Below are positions 1 through 9,917 of a stretch of 64,000 bases of DNA, piece by piece (the stretch's first letter is position 1; each line of letters starts with the position of its first letter). The notes beneath the pieces are model-generated. The model was not told where the DNA came from. It worked only from the letters and a program-made list of their open reading frames with translations, and ran no database searches. Made by a program: the position numbers and the translations under genes. Source of the DNA: Nitrosomonas sp. PY1 (GTDB lineage: Bacteria; Pseudomonadota; Gammaproteobacteria; Burkholderiales; Nitrosomonadaceae); NCBI RefSeq assembly GCF_022836435.1, contig NZ_BQXC01000001.1, forward strand, positions 596,400-660,399. Reading direction: 5' to 3'.

Positions 1-1446
1 GGAAATAATCCTGCTTTCGCAGATATCGACGGCGATGGGGATTCGGATGCTCTTTTAGGAAATTTCTTTTATAAAAATACGGGAACGGCTAGTAATCCAG
101 TCTTTGTCGGTGAATATGATCAGTTTGGTTTGGGTATCACGGGTTATGATGTTAATTTCACTCTGGTAGACATAGAAGGTGATGGTGATTTTGATCTATT
201 TGCTGGATATGGGTATAGAGGGTATCTCTCCACAGTTTTTTTTGAAAATATCGGGACTGCCAGCGAGCCACACTTTGACAGAAATGCTCCTCTTCCTAAT
301 GGTTTAAGTTTCTTTGGTATCAATGGGGCTTCCTTTGTCGATATTGACAACGATGGTGATTTAGATGCTTTCCAAGGCAATTGGAATGGCAATACGGTAT
401 TTCAAAGGAATATAGGTACCCTGCATAATCCAAGATTTGCTCCTGCCGATAATGCTTTGGGTTTGATCGATGTAGGATACAGGGCTCAGCCGGCTCTGGG
501 AGATATCGATGGCGATGGCGATCTGGATGCTTTCGTGAGTAATAGCTCTGGCGATACACAATTTTTTGTTAACAATGGCCTCTTGCTGGTGAGTACCGCA
601 GGAAATAATACGTTAACGGGCACACCTTCCAATAACGATACAGCTAGCTATGCCGCTGCTACCAAATCGGTTACAGTTTCCTTGCTGGTTAATACGCAGC
701 AGAATACAATCGGTGCCGGTTTGGATACACTAATCAGCATTGAAAACCTGACGGGTAGCGCATTTAATGACAATCTAACAGGCAATGCACTCAATAATGT
801 TTTGGATGGAAGAGCTGGTAATGACACTCTAAGGGGATGGTCTGGTGCGGATACCATGATTGGTGGTTTGGGTAATGATAGTTATTTTGTTGAAAATGCG
901 AAAGACGTTGTTACCGAGAAAATCAACGAAGGAACGGACATTGTCAGTAGTAACGTTACTTACACGTTGTCCGCTAATGTGGAAAATCTTACCCTAATCG
1001 GTGTTGCTGCGATTGATGGTACTGGTAACAACCTGAAAAATACCATTACTGGGAATGACGCCGCGAATCAACTCAATGGTGGTGCTGGCAATGATACCCT
1101 AGATGGCGGCTTAGGTGCCGATAGGCTAACAGGTGGGACAGGGAATGATATTTTTAAATTCACGACAAAAGGCCAACTTGACAAAATTACTGACTATAAC
1201 GTAACCAATGACACCATCCAATTAGAAAATGCCGTGTTTAAATCACTCATGGTAACCGGTACGTTAGCTGCCAGCCAGTTTAGAATCGGTGTAAAAGCTT
1301 TAGATGCGAATGACTTCATTATTTACAATAAAGCTACTGGTGCATTACTATACGATGCCGATGGTAGCGGTAGCAGTGCCGCGATACCGATTGCCACAGT
1401 TGACATAGGTTTGAATATGACCCATGCGGATATTGTAGTAATCTAG
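1..1446 (+). CDS. RTX / FG-GAP repeat secreted protein, C-terminal part (5' end outside window)
   Basis: The reading frame is open from base 1, so only the C-terminal ~481 residues are present. The first ~190 residues contain FG-GAP/VCBS-type repeats with calcium-binding loops such as DIDGDGDSD, DIEGDGDFD, DIDNDGDLD and DIDGDGDLD. They are followed by hemolysin-type RTX nonapeptides (GRAGNDTL, GGLGNDSY, GGAGNDTLDGGLGADRLTGG). RTX proteins bind calcium outside the cell and usually leave by a type I secretion system that reads a C-terminal signal. The last ~90 residues here (after GNDIFKF) look like that M10-peptidase-C-like end. No type I secretion genes are visible nearby. The substrate or adhesion role cannot be told from this part. 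Confidence 0.85.
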   Translation, partial: GNNPAFADIDGDGDSDALLGNFFYKNTGTASNPVFVGEYDQFGLGITGYDVNFTLVDIEGDGDFDLFAGYGYRGYLSTVFFENIGTASEPHFDRNAPLPNGLSFFGINGASFVDIDNDGDLDAFQGNWNGNTVFQRNIGTLHNPRFAPADNALGLIDVGYRAQPALGDIDGDGDLDAFVSNSSGDTQFFVNNGLLLVSTAGNNTLTGTPSNNDTASYAAATKSVTVSLLVNTQQNTIGAGLDTLISIENLTGSAFNDNLTGNALNNVLDGRAGNDTLRGWSGADTMIGGLGNDSYFVENAKDVVTEKINEGTDIVSSNVTYTLSANVENLTLIGVAAIDGTGNNLKNTITGNDAANQLNGGAGNDTLDGGLGADRLTGGTGNDIFKFTTKGQLDKITDYNVTNDTIQLENAVFKSLMVTGTLAASQFRIGVKALDANDFIIYNKATGALLYDADGSGSSAAIPIATVDIGLNMTHADIVVI

Positions 1447-1725
1447 AAAGCAGGTAGTCTGACACATAAGCTTTTCATTTCAGTGCGCCATGCAATTCGA
1501 TAGCTTGAAAATACCCTTTTCTCCAACCAAGGATATCAAAATGATCATCAGAGCGTTGATTATGAAATATAATTATTAGGATACGGTTGAGTGAATTCGG
1601 GTGAATCGGGATTCACAATATTCCTGGATATGAAGACCGTCCAGCGAAGGAGTTCTTTGTACTTTCATTACTGGTCGAGATACGTAATTAGATAGATTCA
1701 TATGATAAATTTTCGAGGTGTAGTC
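1447..1725. other. Intergenic, nothing recognised
   Basis: The 279 bases between the RTX gene and the next start hold no ORF I can support. A short inverted repeat (GTGAAT-CGGG-ATTCAC near 1600-1615) is present, but it has no T-run and is not called a terminator. Confidence 0.4.
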
Positions 1726-2339
1726 ATGAAACTTTGCATGCGGAAATTCTTACTTGCAAGTACGCTATTAGTTTATGGGATATCTTCACAAGCGGATACC
1801 GTTAAATTCTCTGCGCTTGCGAAGTATTGATTTCACAAACTTCAGTTAGGGGTGAGTTTGGAAAGTTCGATAAAGTCATTCTCGATCATAATGTCATCAT
1901 CAATGAGCAGGATCATTTCAAAACTGGAGATATTTTTGTGGGATTCCGGCGTAAAAGTCAACCTGATATGATATGGTTAACTGATGGTGACGAATGGGTA
2001 AATGCCAACAATGACAATACTACACCTAAGAACTATCCTGTCATTCTGCCAAATGGTGATGGCACGCTCCAGCCTGTCATGCCCATTACGCTCTCTCGTG
2101 AACCTATTGACGTTAGTGCATTCGTTGGAGATGGTGAAGTATGGGTCGGTTATGGCTTAAAAGAAGCAGGTGCCTCGGAAAAATCATATGTGGATATGAT
2201 AAGTAACCGCCGGTTCAGTAAAATATGGGACATTACTGGTTTGACTCCTGCTTCAGGACTGCCAGGTGATTTACCGATAATTTGCTTAACCGCAACTGAA
2301 ATGAAGGCCTTTGTTCTTACTCTGGATCATGATTTTTAA
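1726..2339 (+). pseudogene. Secreted protein of unknown function, split by a frameshift
   Basis: An ATG at 1726 opens a typical signal peptide (MKLCMRKFLLASTLLVYGIS, then SQADTVKF). That frame stops at 1828-1830. The body of the protein continues in another frame from about 1827 to 2339 (about 170 residues, with segments such as GDIFVGFRRKSQPDMIWLTD and GEVWVGYGLKEAG). The simplest reading is one exported protein of about 200 residues broken by a one-base indel near 1820-1830. The body resembles repeat modules found in bacterial surface proteins with the pattern 'DIFVGFR...W...VWVGYG', but I cannot name a family. A programmed frameshift or sequencing error is possible. Confidence 0.5.
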
Positions 2340-2463
2340 GATAAATTTGAACGAAAAATTGATCATTTCGACCTAAATATTTACCATTATCAAGTTTAAA
2401 CCGTGATTTGAAATCGCTACAAAAACTACTCTAACTATCGCTCAATCAAACCTGGTTATTGTA

Positions 2464-2563
2464 TGATCGAGGCCTTTGCAAAACTCCATTTCCTGAAATT
2501 TTATATCAATAAAAACAGTAACCTGAAGATGCATCAAAGGGCTTTTGCAAAGGTCTCTGATCA
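2464..2563. repeat. Small inverted-repeat element (MITE-like)
   Basis: The two ends are inverted copies of each other. The left end reads TGATCGAGGCCTTTGCAAAA and the right end, read in reverse complement, reads TGATCAGAGACCTTTGCAAAA in substance. About 60 bases lie between them with no ORF. GAGACCTTTGCAAA-type termini are familiar from IS4/IS5-group elements, so this is probably a non-autonomous derivative or a solo deletion product sitting just upstream of the fluoride channel gene. Confidence 0.55.
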
Positions 2564-2599
2564 TGTTTAAACTTCTAACCAAAACGTAAGGGTAAATTT

Positions 2600-2983
2600 A
2601 TTTTTAATTCGATATTAGCAATTTGTATGGGGGCATCTCTTGGCGCTGTTTTGAGATGGCTACTGGGAGTTTCGCTCAATGCATTTTTTCCAACCATTCC
2701 ACTCGGGACACTGGTGGCGAATCTTATTGGCGGCTATTTGATAGGCGTGGCACTCGCCGTATTTGCGCATCATCCTGATTTCGCGCCCGAGTGGCGCTTG
2801 TTTGTAATTACCGGATTTCTGGGTGCGCTAACTACGTTTTCCTCTTTCTCCGCTGAAGTCACCGCGTTGATTCAAGAAGGACGCATACTTTGGGCTGTTG
2901 GCGCAATCAGCGTTCATGTGATCGGTTCGTTAGTGATGACAATGTTGGGACTGGCGACAGTTTCTGCGATCAAAGCCGTCTGA
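2600..2983 (+). CDS. crcB: Fluoride ion channel CrcB/FluC
   Basis: This is a small four-helix membrane protein that dimerises into a fluoride exporter in the inner membrane. Visible hallmarks are [10 protein letters not shown] near the N-terminus, the G-T-L-x-A-N-L-I-G-G motif ([10 protein letters not shown]) and [16 protein letters not shown], which holds the conserved Phe/Thr of the pore and Na+ site. The first ATG is at 2627, but that would cut off the first helix. In-frame codons reading FNSILAIC precede it, and an ATT at 2600 lies 7 bases after AAGGG, giving the normal family N-terminus length. I therefore place the start at 2600. The ATG at 2627 is the alternative. It is monocistronic. 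No fluoride riboswitch was recognised upstream. Confidence 0.85.
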   Translation: MFNSILAICMGASLGAVLRWLLGVSLNAFFPTIPLGTLVANLIGGYLIGVALAVFAHHPDFAPEWRLFVITGFLGALTTFSSFSAEVTALIQEGRILWAVGAISVHVIGSLVMTMLGLATVSAIKAV

Positions 2984-3041
2984 TTCTTGACTATGGCAAT
3001 GAACCGGCAGTAAAGCGCGTTTTCTCATTGACGAATTTCCG

Positions 3042-4487
3042 TCAAATGGTTCGACCGTAGGAGTCCTCGAGGCGGACGATGTCATCTTCTCCGAGATAGG
3101 CGCCGGATTGTACTTCGATCAGATGCAGCGGGATTTTTCCTGGATTTTCGAGACGGTGCGGTTTTCCGAAAGGAATATAGGTCGATTGATTTTCAGCAAA
3201 CAGCATCGCTTTATCTTCCACAATGACTTTCGCGGTTCCACTGACTACGACCCAGTGCTCGGCACGATGGAAGTGCATTTGCAGCGATAGCTTTTCACCG
3301 GGTTTTACCATGATTCGCTTGACCTGGAAGCGTTCACCTTTGTCGATTCCCTCGTACCATCCCCAAGGGCGATGAATGCGTAGATGATCCAAATGCTCTT
3401 TGCGGTGATTGGAGCCAATGTGTTGTACTGCAGATTTAAGTTGATCCGTTTTGCTTTTGTGCATGACCAATACTGCATCGGCAGTTTCTACCACGATGAC
3501 ATCTTCCAGTCCAATGACGGATACTAAGCGATTCTCTGCACGGATATAGCTGCGGTGTGTATCCAAAATGAGCGTATCGCCGCTGGAAAAATTGCCGTTT
3601 TTATCCTTGGGCGATATGCGCCATAATGAATCCCATGAACCAACATCGCTCCATCCGAATTCTGCTGGTATGACGACAGCGTGATCGGTGCTTTGCATAA
3701 TTGCGTAATCGATAGATTCGGCGGGGCAGGCGGCAAAAATTTCTCGGTCTGGGCGAACGAAATCCAAGTCGGCGGTGCGTTGTTGCCACGCTTGTTTAGC
3801 CGTTGTATAGATATCGGGTCGGTGCCGCTGCAATTGCAGTAAGTAATTACCCGCAGTAAAAACAAACATGCCACTGTTCCACAAATAACCACCTTGCTGT
3901 AAATAGGTTTGTGCTTCTTCGAATTGTGGCTTTTCACAAAAAGATTGGATTTGATAAAACGATGGCTGTGTTGGTTCAGTTAGCTCTATATGATCGCCTA
4001 TTTTGATGTAACCATAGCCTGTTTCAGGAGAATTTGGCGATATACCGAATGTAACCAGATAGCCATGTTGTGCTGCTGCTATTGCTGTTTCGACGGCTTG
4101 AGCAAAATTTTCTTGATCGTCAATGACATGATCTGCTGGCAATACCAGCATGATTGCATCGTTGTTCGTTTGTGCAAGATGGAATGCAGCTAATGCGATT
4201 GCTGGGGCAGTATTGCGACCTACTGATTCAAGATAAATGGCTTCCGGTTTGACTGCAATAACTTCGCATTGCTCGCGAATTAAAAAACGGTGTTCGTTGT
4301 TGCATACGATAATCGGTGCCTGAGCATACGGTAATGCCATGGAACGGTGAAGCGTAACCTGGAGCATTGTTTTTTTATCGACAAGCGGTAATAGTTGCTT
4401 GGGATAATTGGCACGAGAGAGCGGCCATAAACGACTGCCGCTTCCACCAGAGAGAATCACAGGATAGAGCGTGTTGGCATTTTTCAT
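3042..4487 (-). CDS. manC: Mannose-1-phosphate guanylyltransferase / mannose-6-phosphate isomerase
   Basis: Bifunctional type II enzyme (481 residues, the usual length) that makes GDP-mannose from mannose-1-phosphate and GTP and interconverts fructose-6-P and mannose-6-P, feeding exopolysaccharide or O-antigen synthesis in the cytoplasm. Residues 14-22 (GGSGSRLWP) plus Lys30 (YPKQLLPL) form the nucleotidyltransferase signature. LPADHVI and the FCEKP block follow. The C-terminal ~110 residues are the cupin isomerase domain, starting at RPWGWYE with metal-binding histidines in QMHFHRAEHW. The name algA/cpsB would be equally defensible. It stands alone, convergent with the fluoride channel gene. 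Confidence 0.95.
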   Translation of the reverse strand: MKNANTLYPVILSGGSGSRLWPLSRANYPKQLLPLVDKKTMLQVTLHRSMALPYAQAPIIVCNNEHRFLIREQCEVIAVKPEAIYLESVGRNTAPAIALAAFHLAQTNNDAIMLVLPADHVIDDQENFAQAVETAIAAAQHGYLVTFGISPNSPETGYGYIKIGDHIELTEPTQPSFYQIQSFCEKPQFEEAQTYLQQGGYLWNSGMFVFTAGNYLLQLQRHRPDIYTTAKQAWQQRTADLDFVRPDREIFAACPAESIDYAIMQSTDHAVVIPAEFGWSDVGSWDSLWRISPKDKNGNFSSGDTLILDTHRSYIRAENRLVSVIGLEDVIVVETADAVLVMHKSKTDQLKSAVQHIGSNHRKEHLDHLRIHRPWGWYEGIDKGERFQVKRIMVKPGEKLSLQMHFHRAEHWVVVSGTAKVIVEDKAMLFAENQSTYIPFGKPHRLENPGKIPLHLIEVQSGAYLGEDDIVRLEDSYGRTI

Positions 4488-4538
4488 GAGGAATTTTTGT
4501 ACATCTGAATTGATTTCACAAATGGGAATGAACGTACA

Positions 4539-5555
4539 TCAAGCGAAGTCTGCTTGTAATACAATGCGGTATCGCGCTTTGCCAGCTTGTAAATGTGCCA
4601 ATGCTTCGTTGACTTGACTCAACAGAAAAAATTCCACTTGAGGCGCGATTTGATGCCGGGCTGCGAATGCCAGCATAGTGGAAAGCGCAGCTGGGCTTCC
4701 GGTGGGTGAGCCAGAAACACTTTTTTGTCCGAAAATAAGATTGATTGCCGGAATAGCCATGGGCTCCAAAACTGCCCCGACAACGTGTAAGCGTCCATTG
4801 GGCCTAAGTGTATTCAATAAACCCGTCCAATCCATCGGTACGTTCACGGTAACAATCAATAGATCCAATGAAGAAGCTATCTTTGTGAGTGCATCGTGAT
4901 CTTGAGTCGAGACGACGTGATGCGCGCCTAGCGCTTTTGCTTCGTTTTTTTTGGATGCGGTGGAAGTAAAAGCCGTTACCTCACAGCCCCAAGCTTTTGA
5001 GAATTTGATGCCCATGTGGCCTAATCCACCGATTCCAACAATGCCGACATGATGCGTGGGTTTAATACCAAATGTTAGAAGAGGGGAGAACACCGTAATT
5101 CCGCCACATAATAGCGGTCCTGCGGTTGCAGTATCCAACGTGTCTGGTAAAGGAATTACCCATATCCAATGCGCCCTCACTCGTTCGGCGAATCCGCCGT
5201 GATGGCTAACAATCGTTGGTTGCGCGCTTAAACAAAGATTATGATTTCCTTCGATACATTCGTGACAGTGCATGCAACTACCGGCGTTCCAGCCAATTCC
5301 TACCTTTTGACCCAACTGTAGGCCTTTGACATTCGATCCTAGTAGGGTAATTCGTCCCACTATTTCATGGCCTGGAACAACAGGATATTGCGATAGGCCC
5401 CAGTCATTATTGATCATGGATAAATCAGAGTGACATAAGCCGCAATATTCGACCGTAATTTCAACTTCATCTACCCCTAATGCCCCTGGATTAAATACAA
5501 AAGGTTCTAGTTTCTGCTTGGGACCTTTACTGGCCCACGCCCGAATTTCAGCCAT
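4539..5555 (-). CDS. Zinc-dependent NAD(P) alcohol dehydrogenase (cinnamyl-alcohol-dehydrogenase type)
   Basis: Medium-chain dehydrogenase/reductase of 338 residues. Catalytic zinc ligands are Cys38 (in YCGLCHSD), His63-Glu64 (PGHEIVG) and Cys150. The structural zinc site is Cys94, Cys97, Cys100 and Cys108. The Rossmann nucleotide site is GIGGLGHMG at 174-182. GLCHSDL and the overall layout place it with YahK/AdhC-like NADP-dependent aldehyde reductases. The physiological substrate is unknown. A good Shine-Dalgarno (GGAGG) sits about 7 bases upstream of the start. It is divergent from the next gene. Confidence 0.9.
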   Translation of the reverse strand: MAEIRAWASKGPKQKLEPFVFNPGALGVDEVEITVEYCGLCHSDLSMINNDWGLSQYPVVPGHEIVGRITLLGSNVKGLQLGQKVGIGWNAGSCMHCHECIEGNHNLCLSAQPTIVSHHGGFAERVRAHWIWVIPLPDTLDTATAGPLLCGGITVFSPLLTFGIKPTHHVGIVGIGGLGHMGIKFSKAWGCEVTAFTSTASKKNEAKALGAHHVVSTQDHDALTKIASSLDLLIVTVNVPMDWTGLLNTLRPNGRLHVVGAVLEPMAIPAINLIFGQKSVSGSPTGSPAALSTMLAFAARHQIAPQVEFFLLSQVNEALAHLQAGKARYRIVLQADFA

Positions 5556-5670
5556 TTCATCTCCTCCGAGTTTTCGGTAATTTTACCATTGTGTAAAAAA
5601 TTACTATTACATAATTTCGCAGTATCGATAATTCCCGTTAATATCACGGTTTTAAAATTTGATCACACGA

Positions 5671-6090
5671 ATGGATGAACAAACAAGCCTGATTGCGCTT
5701 TTTACCAGTAGTTTCCTTGCAGCTACCTTGCTTCCAGGGGGCTCTGAAGCGGTATTGGTTAGCGTGTTATTGGCATATCCAGAGCTACACTGGCAGGCGC
5801 TTGTTTTAGCGACCATTGGCAATACACTAGGAGGAATGAGTTCCTATTTGATTGGCCGTTTTTTACCGAGTGAACAAGCAATGCATGAGAAAATTGGGAA
5901 AAATACTCGCGGATTGCGATGGATCAATCAATATGGCGCGCCCATTCTACTGCTATCTTGGGCTCCACTCATTGGAGATATACTCTGTGTTGCTGCTGGA
6001 TGGTTACGGATTAATTGGCTGAGTGCAGCAATATTTATGGCGATTGGTAAATTCCTGCGTTATTGGGTAATAGCAACAGCAATTCATTAA
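5671..6090 (+). CDS. YqaA-type inner-membrane protein (DedA/SNARE-associated relative)
   Basis: About 139 residues, very hydrophobic, with three to four membrane segments. The motif FLAATLLPGGSEAVLV near the N-terminus and the conserved G-N-T-L-G-G-M-x-S-Y-L-I-G-R block (GNTLGGMSSYLIGR) are typical of YqaA proteins. These belong to the DedA/VTT superfamily, whose members move lipids across membranes or act with them. An in-frame TTG at 5659 could extend it by four residues. I prefer the ATG at 5671. Substrate unknown. Confidence 0.8.
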   Translation: MDEQTSLIALFTSSFLAATLLPGGSEAVLVSVLLAYPELHWQALVLATIGNTLGGMSSYLIGRFLPSEQAMHEKIGKNTRGLRWINQYGAPILLLSWAPLIGDILCVAAGWLRINWLSAAIFMAIGKFLRYWVIATAIH

Positions 6091-6197
6091 AAATCTCAAT
6101 CGAAAAAATCAACCGACTTTAAATATCGAGTACTGCCTGATGATCTAGCTACTTGGTCAAATCAATGAACCAAATCACCAGGCTGATTCAATCGTTT

Positions 6198-6503
6198 TTA
6201 TTCAAATAATTTTTGCAATTCGCCGGACTGATACATTTCCGATACGATGTCTGAACCGCCAATAAATTCGCCATTTATATATAACTGGGGTATTGTAGGC
6301 CAATTGGAAAAGTCTTTAATGCCTTGCCTGATTTCAGGGTCATCTAAGACATTCACAGAAAAGATATTGTCAACACCACAAGTTTTTAGAATTTTCACTG
6401 CATTAGCAGAAAAACCACATTGTGGCTGTTCTAATGTACCTTTCATGTAGAGTACGACTGGATGCGTGCTAATTTGCTGCTCAATTAAATCTTCAACATT
6501 CAT
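6198..6503 (-). CDS. grxD: Monothiol glutaredoxin Grx4 (iron-sulfur carrier)
   Basis: A 101-residue monothiol glutaredoxin with the CGFS active site at residues 29-32, WPTIPQLY at 68-75 and the GG-SD glutathione-binding motif at 82-85. Proteins of this class bind a bridging [2Fe-2S] cluster with glutathione and hand it to targets, often with BolA. The frame extends 17 codons further upstream, but GGAGA lies at a normal distance before the ATG at 6503, and this start matches family length. It is the last gene of the hemA-prfA-prmC-grxD cluster. Confidence 0.95.
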   Translation of the reverse strand: MNVEDLIEQQISTHPVVLYMKGTLEQPQCGFSANAVKILKTCGVDNIFSVNVLDDPEIRQGIKDFSNWPTIPQLYINGEFIGGSDIVSEMYQSGELQKLFE

Positions 6504-6577
6504 AGTGTTAATTTCTCCAAAAAATTTTGTTTTAGTAACCGCGTAGTCGATCAATCAATCAACTGCATCGGGCTATT

Positions 6578-7420
6578 TTAGCTGGATGCGCTGAATTGTC
6601 CACCGCTTACTCGCATTATGCCAGCCAAGTCAGGGTAAGAACAAATCTTAGTAAAATTTCCTCTTTTCAACAATTGCTTACATTTATTTGCTTGATCGTA
6701 TCCATGCTCCAATAACAACCATCCACTTTTTTCGAGATATTGAGGTGCTGCTTGAATAATGTGATTAATGCAATTCATTCCAGAGTGACCCGCAGATAAT
6801 GCAAGCTTTGGTTCAAATCGCAAGTCTCCTTGTTGTAAATGTGGGTCACTTTCGGCAACATATGGTGGATTCGTTACAATCAGATCAAATTTTTCATTAG
6901 AAAGTTCAGAAAACCAATTTCCTATGACTAAGCGAACATTGCTTACCTGTAGATTCTTAGTATTCCAATCTGCGATGGAAATCGCATCAGCGGATAGATC
7001 AACAGCAGTGACTTGAGATAAGGTGCGGTGTTTTGCAATTGTGATTGCAATCGCGCCGCTACCAGTTCCTAAATCAAGAATTCTGCAAGCACGATCGGCT
7101 GGGATTAAGTTTAGTGCTAAATCTACCAGTAATTCGGTTTCCGGGCGAGGAATCAATACAGCATCGGATACTTTAAACACATTATCATAAAATTCGCGTT
7201 GTCCGATCAAGTAAGCAATTGGAATACCTGTCGAGCGTTGCAAAACGCAATGAAGGAAACGGTTTGTTTGTGCTGTTGTCAGGGTTTGATCTGAATGTGT
7301 CAGCAGAAAAGTAGGGTTAACCGCTAAAATATGTTGTAACAGCAAATGCGCATCGATCTTGTCGATATGCTGATAGGCTTGAAGTAAAACTTGCTCAATC
7401 GTTAAAGCAGACATGGTCAA
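6578..7420 (-). CDS. prmC: Release factor glutamine methyltransferase PrmC
   Basis: Transfers a methyl group from S-adenosylmethionine to the glutamine of the GGQ loop of RF1 and RF2, speeding peptide release. The 280-residue protein has the N-terminal helical substrate domain, PRPETE at 91-96, the SAM-binding DLGTGSG at 116-122 and the catalytic NPPYV at 184-188. It lies directly downstream of its substrate's gene prfA (about 47 bases). Two in-frame ATGs occur within three codons of the start (MTMSAL); either may be used. Confidence 0.95.
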   Translation of the reverse strand: MTMSALTIEQVLLQAYQHIDKIDAHLLLQHILAVNPTFLLTHSDQTLTTAQTNRFLHCVLQRSTGIPIAYLIGQREFYDNVFKVSDAVLIPRPETELLVDLALNLIPADRACRILDLGTGSGAIAITIAKHRTLSQVTAVDLSADAISIADWNTKNLQVSNVRLVIGNWFSELSNEKFDLIVTNPPYVAESDPHLQQGDLRFEPKLALSAGHSGMNCINHIIQAAPQYLEKSGWLLLEHGYDQANKCKQLLKRGNFTKICSYPDLAGIMRVSGGQFSASS

Positions 7421-7467
7421 ACGGTTGTAAGCAAAATAGCTGTGTTACTACATGCGAGATGAATGGG

Positions 7468-8547
7468 TTATTCTTGTACTGAAGCAGCCAATAGCTCAGC
7501 TTGGTGTTCAGCGACTAAAGCGGAGCATAATTCATCGATATCACCATCCATAATATGATCCATTTTGTACAACGTCAGATTGATGCGGTGATCGGTCACG
7601 CGTCCTTGTGGAAAATTATAAGTGCGAATTCTTTCTGATCGCTCTCCGGTGCCTACCAAAGATTTCCGGGTAGCGGCTTGTTCTGCATGTTGTTCGCGCA
7701 TTTGCTTATCGTGGATGCGGGCGGCCAAGACACTCAAAGCTTGTGCTTTATTCTTGTGTTGCGAGCGACCGTCCTGGCATTCCACTACGATCCCTGTCGG
7801 TAAATGTGTTACCCGCACAGCCGAGTCGGTTTTATTAATGTGCTGTCCTCCCGCGCCTGAAGCGCGAAAGGTATCGATGCGTAATTCTGCTGGATTCAAA
7901 GTTACTTCGCTGACTTCATCTGCTTCAGGCATGACTGCAACTGTACATGTTGAAGTGTGAACGCGACCTTGCGTCTCTGTCACGGGAACACGTTGCACGC
8001 GGTGACCGCCTGATTCAAATTTAAGCCGTGAATAAGCACCTTGGCCATTGATTTTTGCGATAATTTCTTTGTATCCCCCTATATCCGAAAGGCTTTGCGA
8101 AATGATCTCGACTTGCCAGCCGCGACGTTCGGCATAACGCGAATACATCCGAAATAAATTCGCAGCAAACAGCGCTGACTCGTCTCCTCCCGTACCGGCG
8201 CGTATTTCGAGAAAAATATTGCGATCATCATTCGGGTCTTTGGGAAGTAATTGCTTTTGAATCTCCACTTCAAGGCGAGCTAAATTTTCTTTACTTGCTT
8301 GTATTTCTGCTTCAGCAAAATCACGCATCTCTAAATCGGCATGCATTTCTTTTGCAGTTTGCATATCGTGCTCGGTTTGTTGAAATGCGCGATAGAGCTC
8401 TACAATGGGTACGATTTCAGCGTGTTCGCGTGTCAGTTTGCGATAATTATTCAGATCTGCTGTGGCTGATTCACTGCTAAGCAAATGATTTAATTCTTCC
8501 AGGCGGACACTCAATCGAGTGAGCCTATCGGTGATGTTCTTATTCAT
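7468..8547 (-). CDS. prfA: Peptide chain release factor 1
   Basis: Recognises UAA and UAG in the ribosomal A site and triggers peptide release. The 359-residue length is normal. The stop-codon reading tripeptide of RF1 is PVT at 188-190 (in [14 protein letters not shown]). The catalytic GGQ is at 233-235 within [15 protein letters not shown]. The start overlaps the hemA stop in an ATGA arrangement, implying translational coupling. Confidence 0.97.
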   Translation of the reverse strand: MNKNITDRLTRLSVRLEELNHLLSSESATADLNNYRKLTREHAEIVPIVELYRAFQQTEHDMQTAKEMHADLEMRDFAEAEIQASKENLARLEVEIQKQLLPKDPNDDRNIFLEIRAGTGGDESALFAANLFRMYSRYAERRGWQVEIISQSLSDIGGYKEIIAKINGQGAYSRLKFESGGHRVQRVPVTETQGRVHTSTCTVAVMPEADEVSEVTLNPAELRIDTFRASGAGGQHINKTDSAVRVTHLPTGIVVECQDGRSQHKNKAQALSVLAARIHDKQMREQHAEQAATRKSLVGTGERSERIRTYNFPQGRVTDHRINLTLYKMDHIMDGDIDELCSALVAEHQAELLAASVQE

Positions 8548-9800
8548 TGTGGGCGATGCAGTTGATATAATCGATTGACCAAGTCGACCAATTCATCTTG
8601 TTCATCAGTGGATGCGTGATTGAGTGTGCTGGAGGGCACATGCAAGAATTTATTTGCGAGGCTGTTACTTAATGATTCAATAACTTTCTTTGGATCTTCG
8701 CCCTTTTCCAATAGTTTGTGCGCTTTAGCCAGTTCATGCCGACGGTAGCGCTCCCCTTGATCGCGTAGTGCGCGAATGGTGGGAACCATTTCCCGAGTTG
8801 CCATCCAACGCATAAAATCCACTACGTTAGAGTCAATAATGGTTTCAGCTTGCGCGACTGCATTTTGGCGCGAATCAAGTCCTTCTTTGACAATCTCTGC
8901 TAAATCATCGACATAGTACAAAAATACGTCGTCGAGTTCGGCAACTTCCGATTCGACGTCGCGCGGAACTGCCAAGTCGACTATAAATAGAGGGCGATGT
9001 TTACGAATTTTTAGCGCACGTTCAACCATACCTTTTCCTAGGATAGGTAATGGGCTTGCAGTACACGTGACAACGATATCATGATGTGCAAGTTGTTCTG
9101 GAAGATCGCTTAAAGTAATGGCTTTTGCATTGCTAAAACGGCCAGCGAGGATTTCCGCTCGTTCTACAGTACGGTTGGCAACGGTAATATGACGTGGATT
9201 ACGAGCTCCAAAATGATTTGCGCATAGTTCGATCATTTCTCCGGCACCGATAAACAAAACACTTTGTTCACCGATATCGCCAAAAATACGCTCTGCTAAA
9301 CGGGCCGCTGCTGCTGCCATGGAAACTGAGCTGGCGCCGATTTCGGTGGAAGTGCGCACTTCTTTGGCGACGTAAAAAGTACGTTGGAACAATTTATGTA
9401 GCATGAGCCCGAGCGTTCCAGCGTGTTCAGCGGATTTCACTGCGTTTTTCAACTGACCGAGAATTTGCGGTTCGCCTAACACCATTGAATCCAGTCCGCT
9501 GGCAACACGAAAAGCATGTTTGACAGCTTGCTCACGTGACAATTTGTACAGATAAGGATCAAGTTGACGTGTAGGCAAATGATGAAAATCTGCCAGCCAT
9601 GTCATGGCATCTTCAGGTTTATCGGTACAGCAATAAATTTCAGTGCGATTGCAGGTCGAAACAATTGCTGCTTCTTTAACTGGATCACGCCCAACTAAAT
9701 CATGCAGCGCATGCTCCATGGTATTTTCAGGAAAGCTCACTTGCTCGCGCACGTCAAGCGGCGCAGTATTATGATTTATCCCAAAAGCAAATAACTGCAT
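8544..9800 (-). CDS. hemA: Glutamyl-tRNA reductase
   Basis: First committed enzyme of the C5 haem pathway; reduces glutamyl-tRNA(Glu) to glutamate-1-semialdehyde with NADPH. In this 418-residue protein the catalytic cysteine is Cys50 in STCNRTEIY. The substrate-binding [15 protein letters not shown] and the NADPH-site GAGEM follow. The C-terminal helical dimerisation domain is complete. It leads the operon with prfA and prmC, as in many beta- and gammaproteobacteria. Haem demand is high in ammonia oxidisers because of hydroxylamine oxidoreductase and cytochromes. Confidence 0.97.
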   Translation of the reverse strand: MQLFAFGINHNTAPLDVREQVSFPENTMEHALHDLVGRDPVKEAAIVSTCNRTEIYCCTDKPEDAMTWLADFHHLPTRQLDPYLYKLSREQAVKHAFRVASGLDSMVLGEPQILGQLKNAVKSAEHAGTLGLMLHKLFQRTFYVAKEVRTSTEIGASSVSMAAAAARLAERIFGDIGEQSVLFIGAGEMIELCANHFGARNPRHITVANRTVERAEILAGRFSNAKAITLSDLPEQLAHHDIVVTCTASPLPILGKGMVERALKIRKHRPLFIVDLAVPRDVESEVAELDDVFLYYVDDLAEIVKEGLDSRQNAVAQAETIIDSNVVDFMRWMATREMVPTIRALRDQGERYRRHELAKAHKLLEKGEDPKKVIESLSNSLANKFLHVPSSTLNHASTDEQDELVDLVNRLYQLHRPQ

Positions 9801-9917
9801 AAATATAGTAATTACTTAGCAAACACTTACAAAGGAAGCGCCATTATAAACAAGTTATAAAATTCTAAAATAGTTGTTGACGCATCTTTTGATCCTGATT
9901 TTGTACCAAGCTGCGCA

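Noticed and set aside
3021..3050. TTGACG-CGTCAA hairpin between crcB and manC as a terminator
   Set aside because: A six-pair stem with no T-run on either strand.
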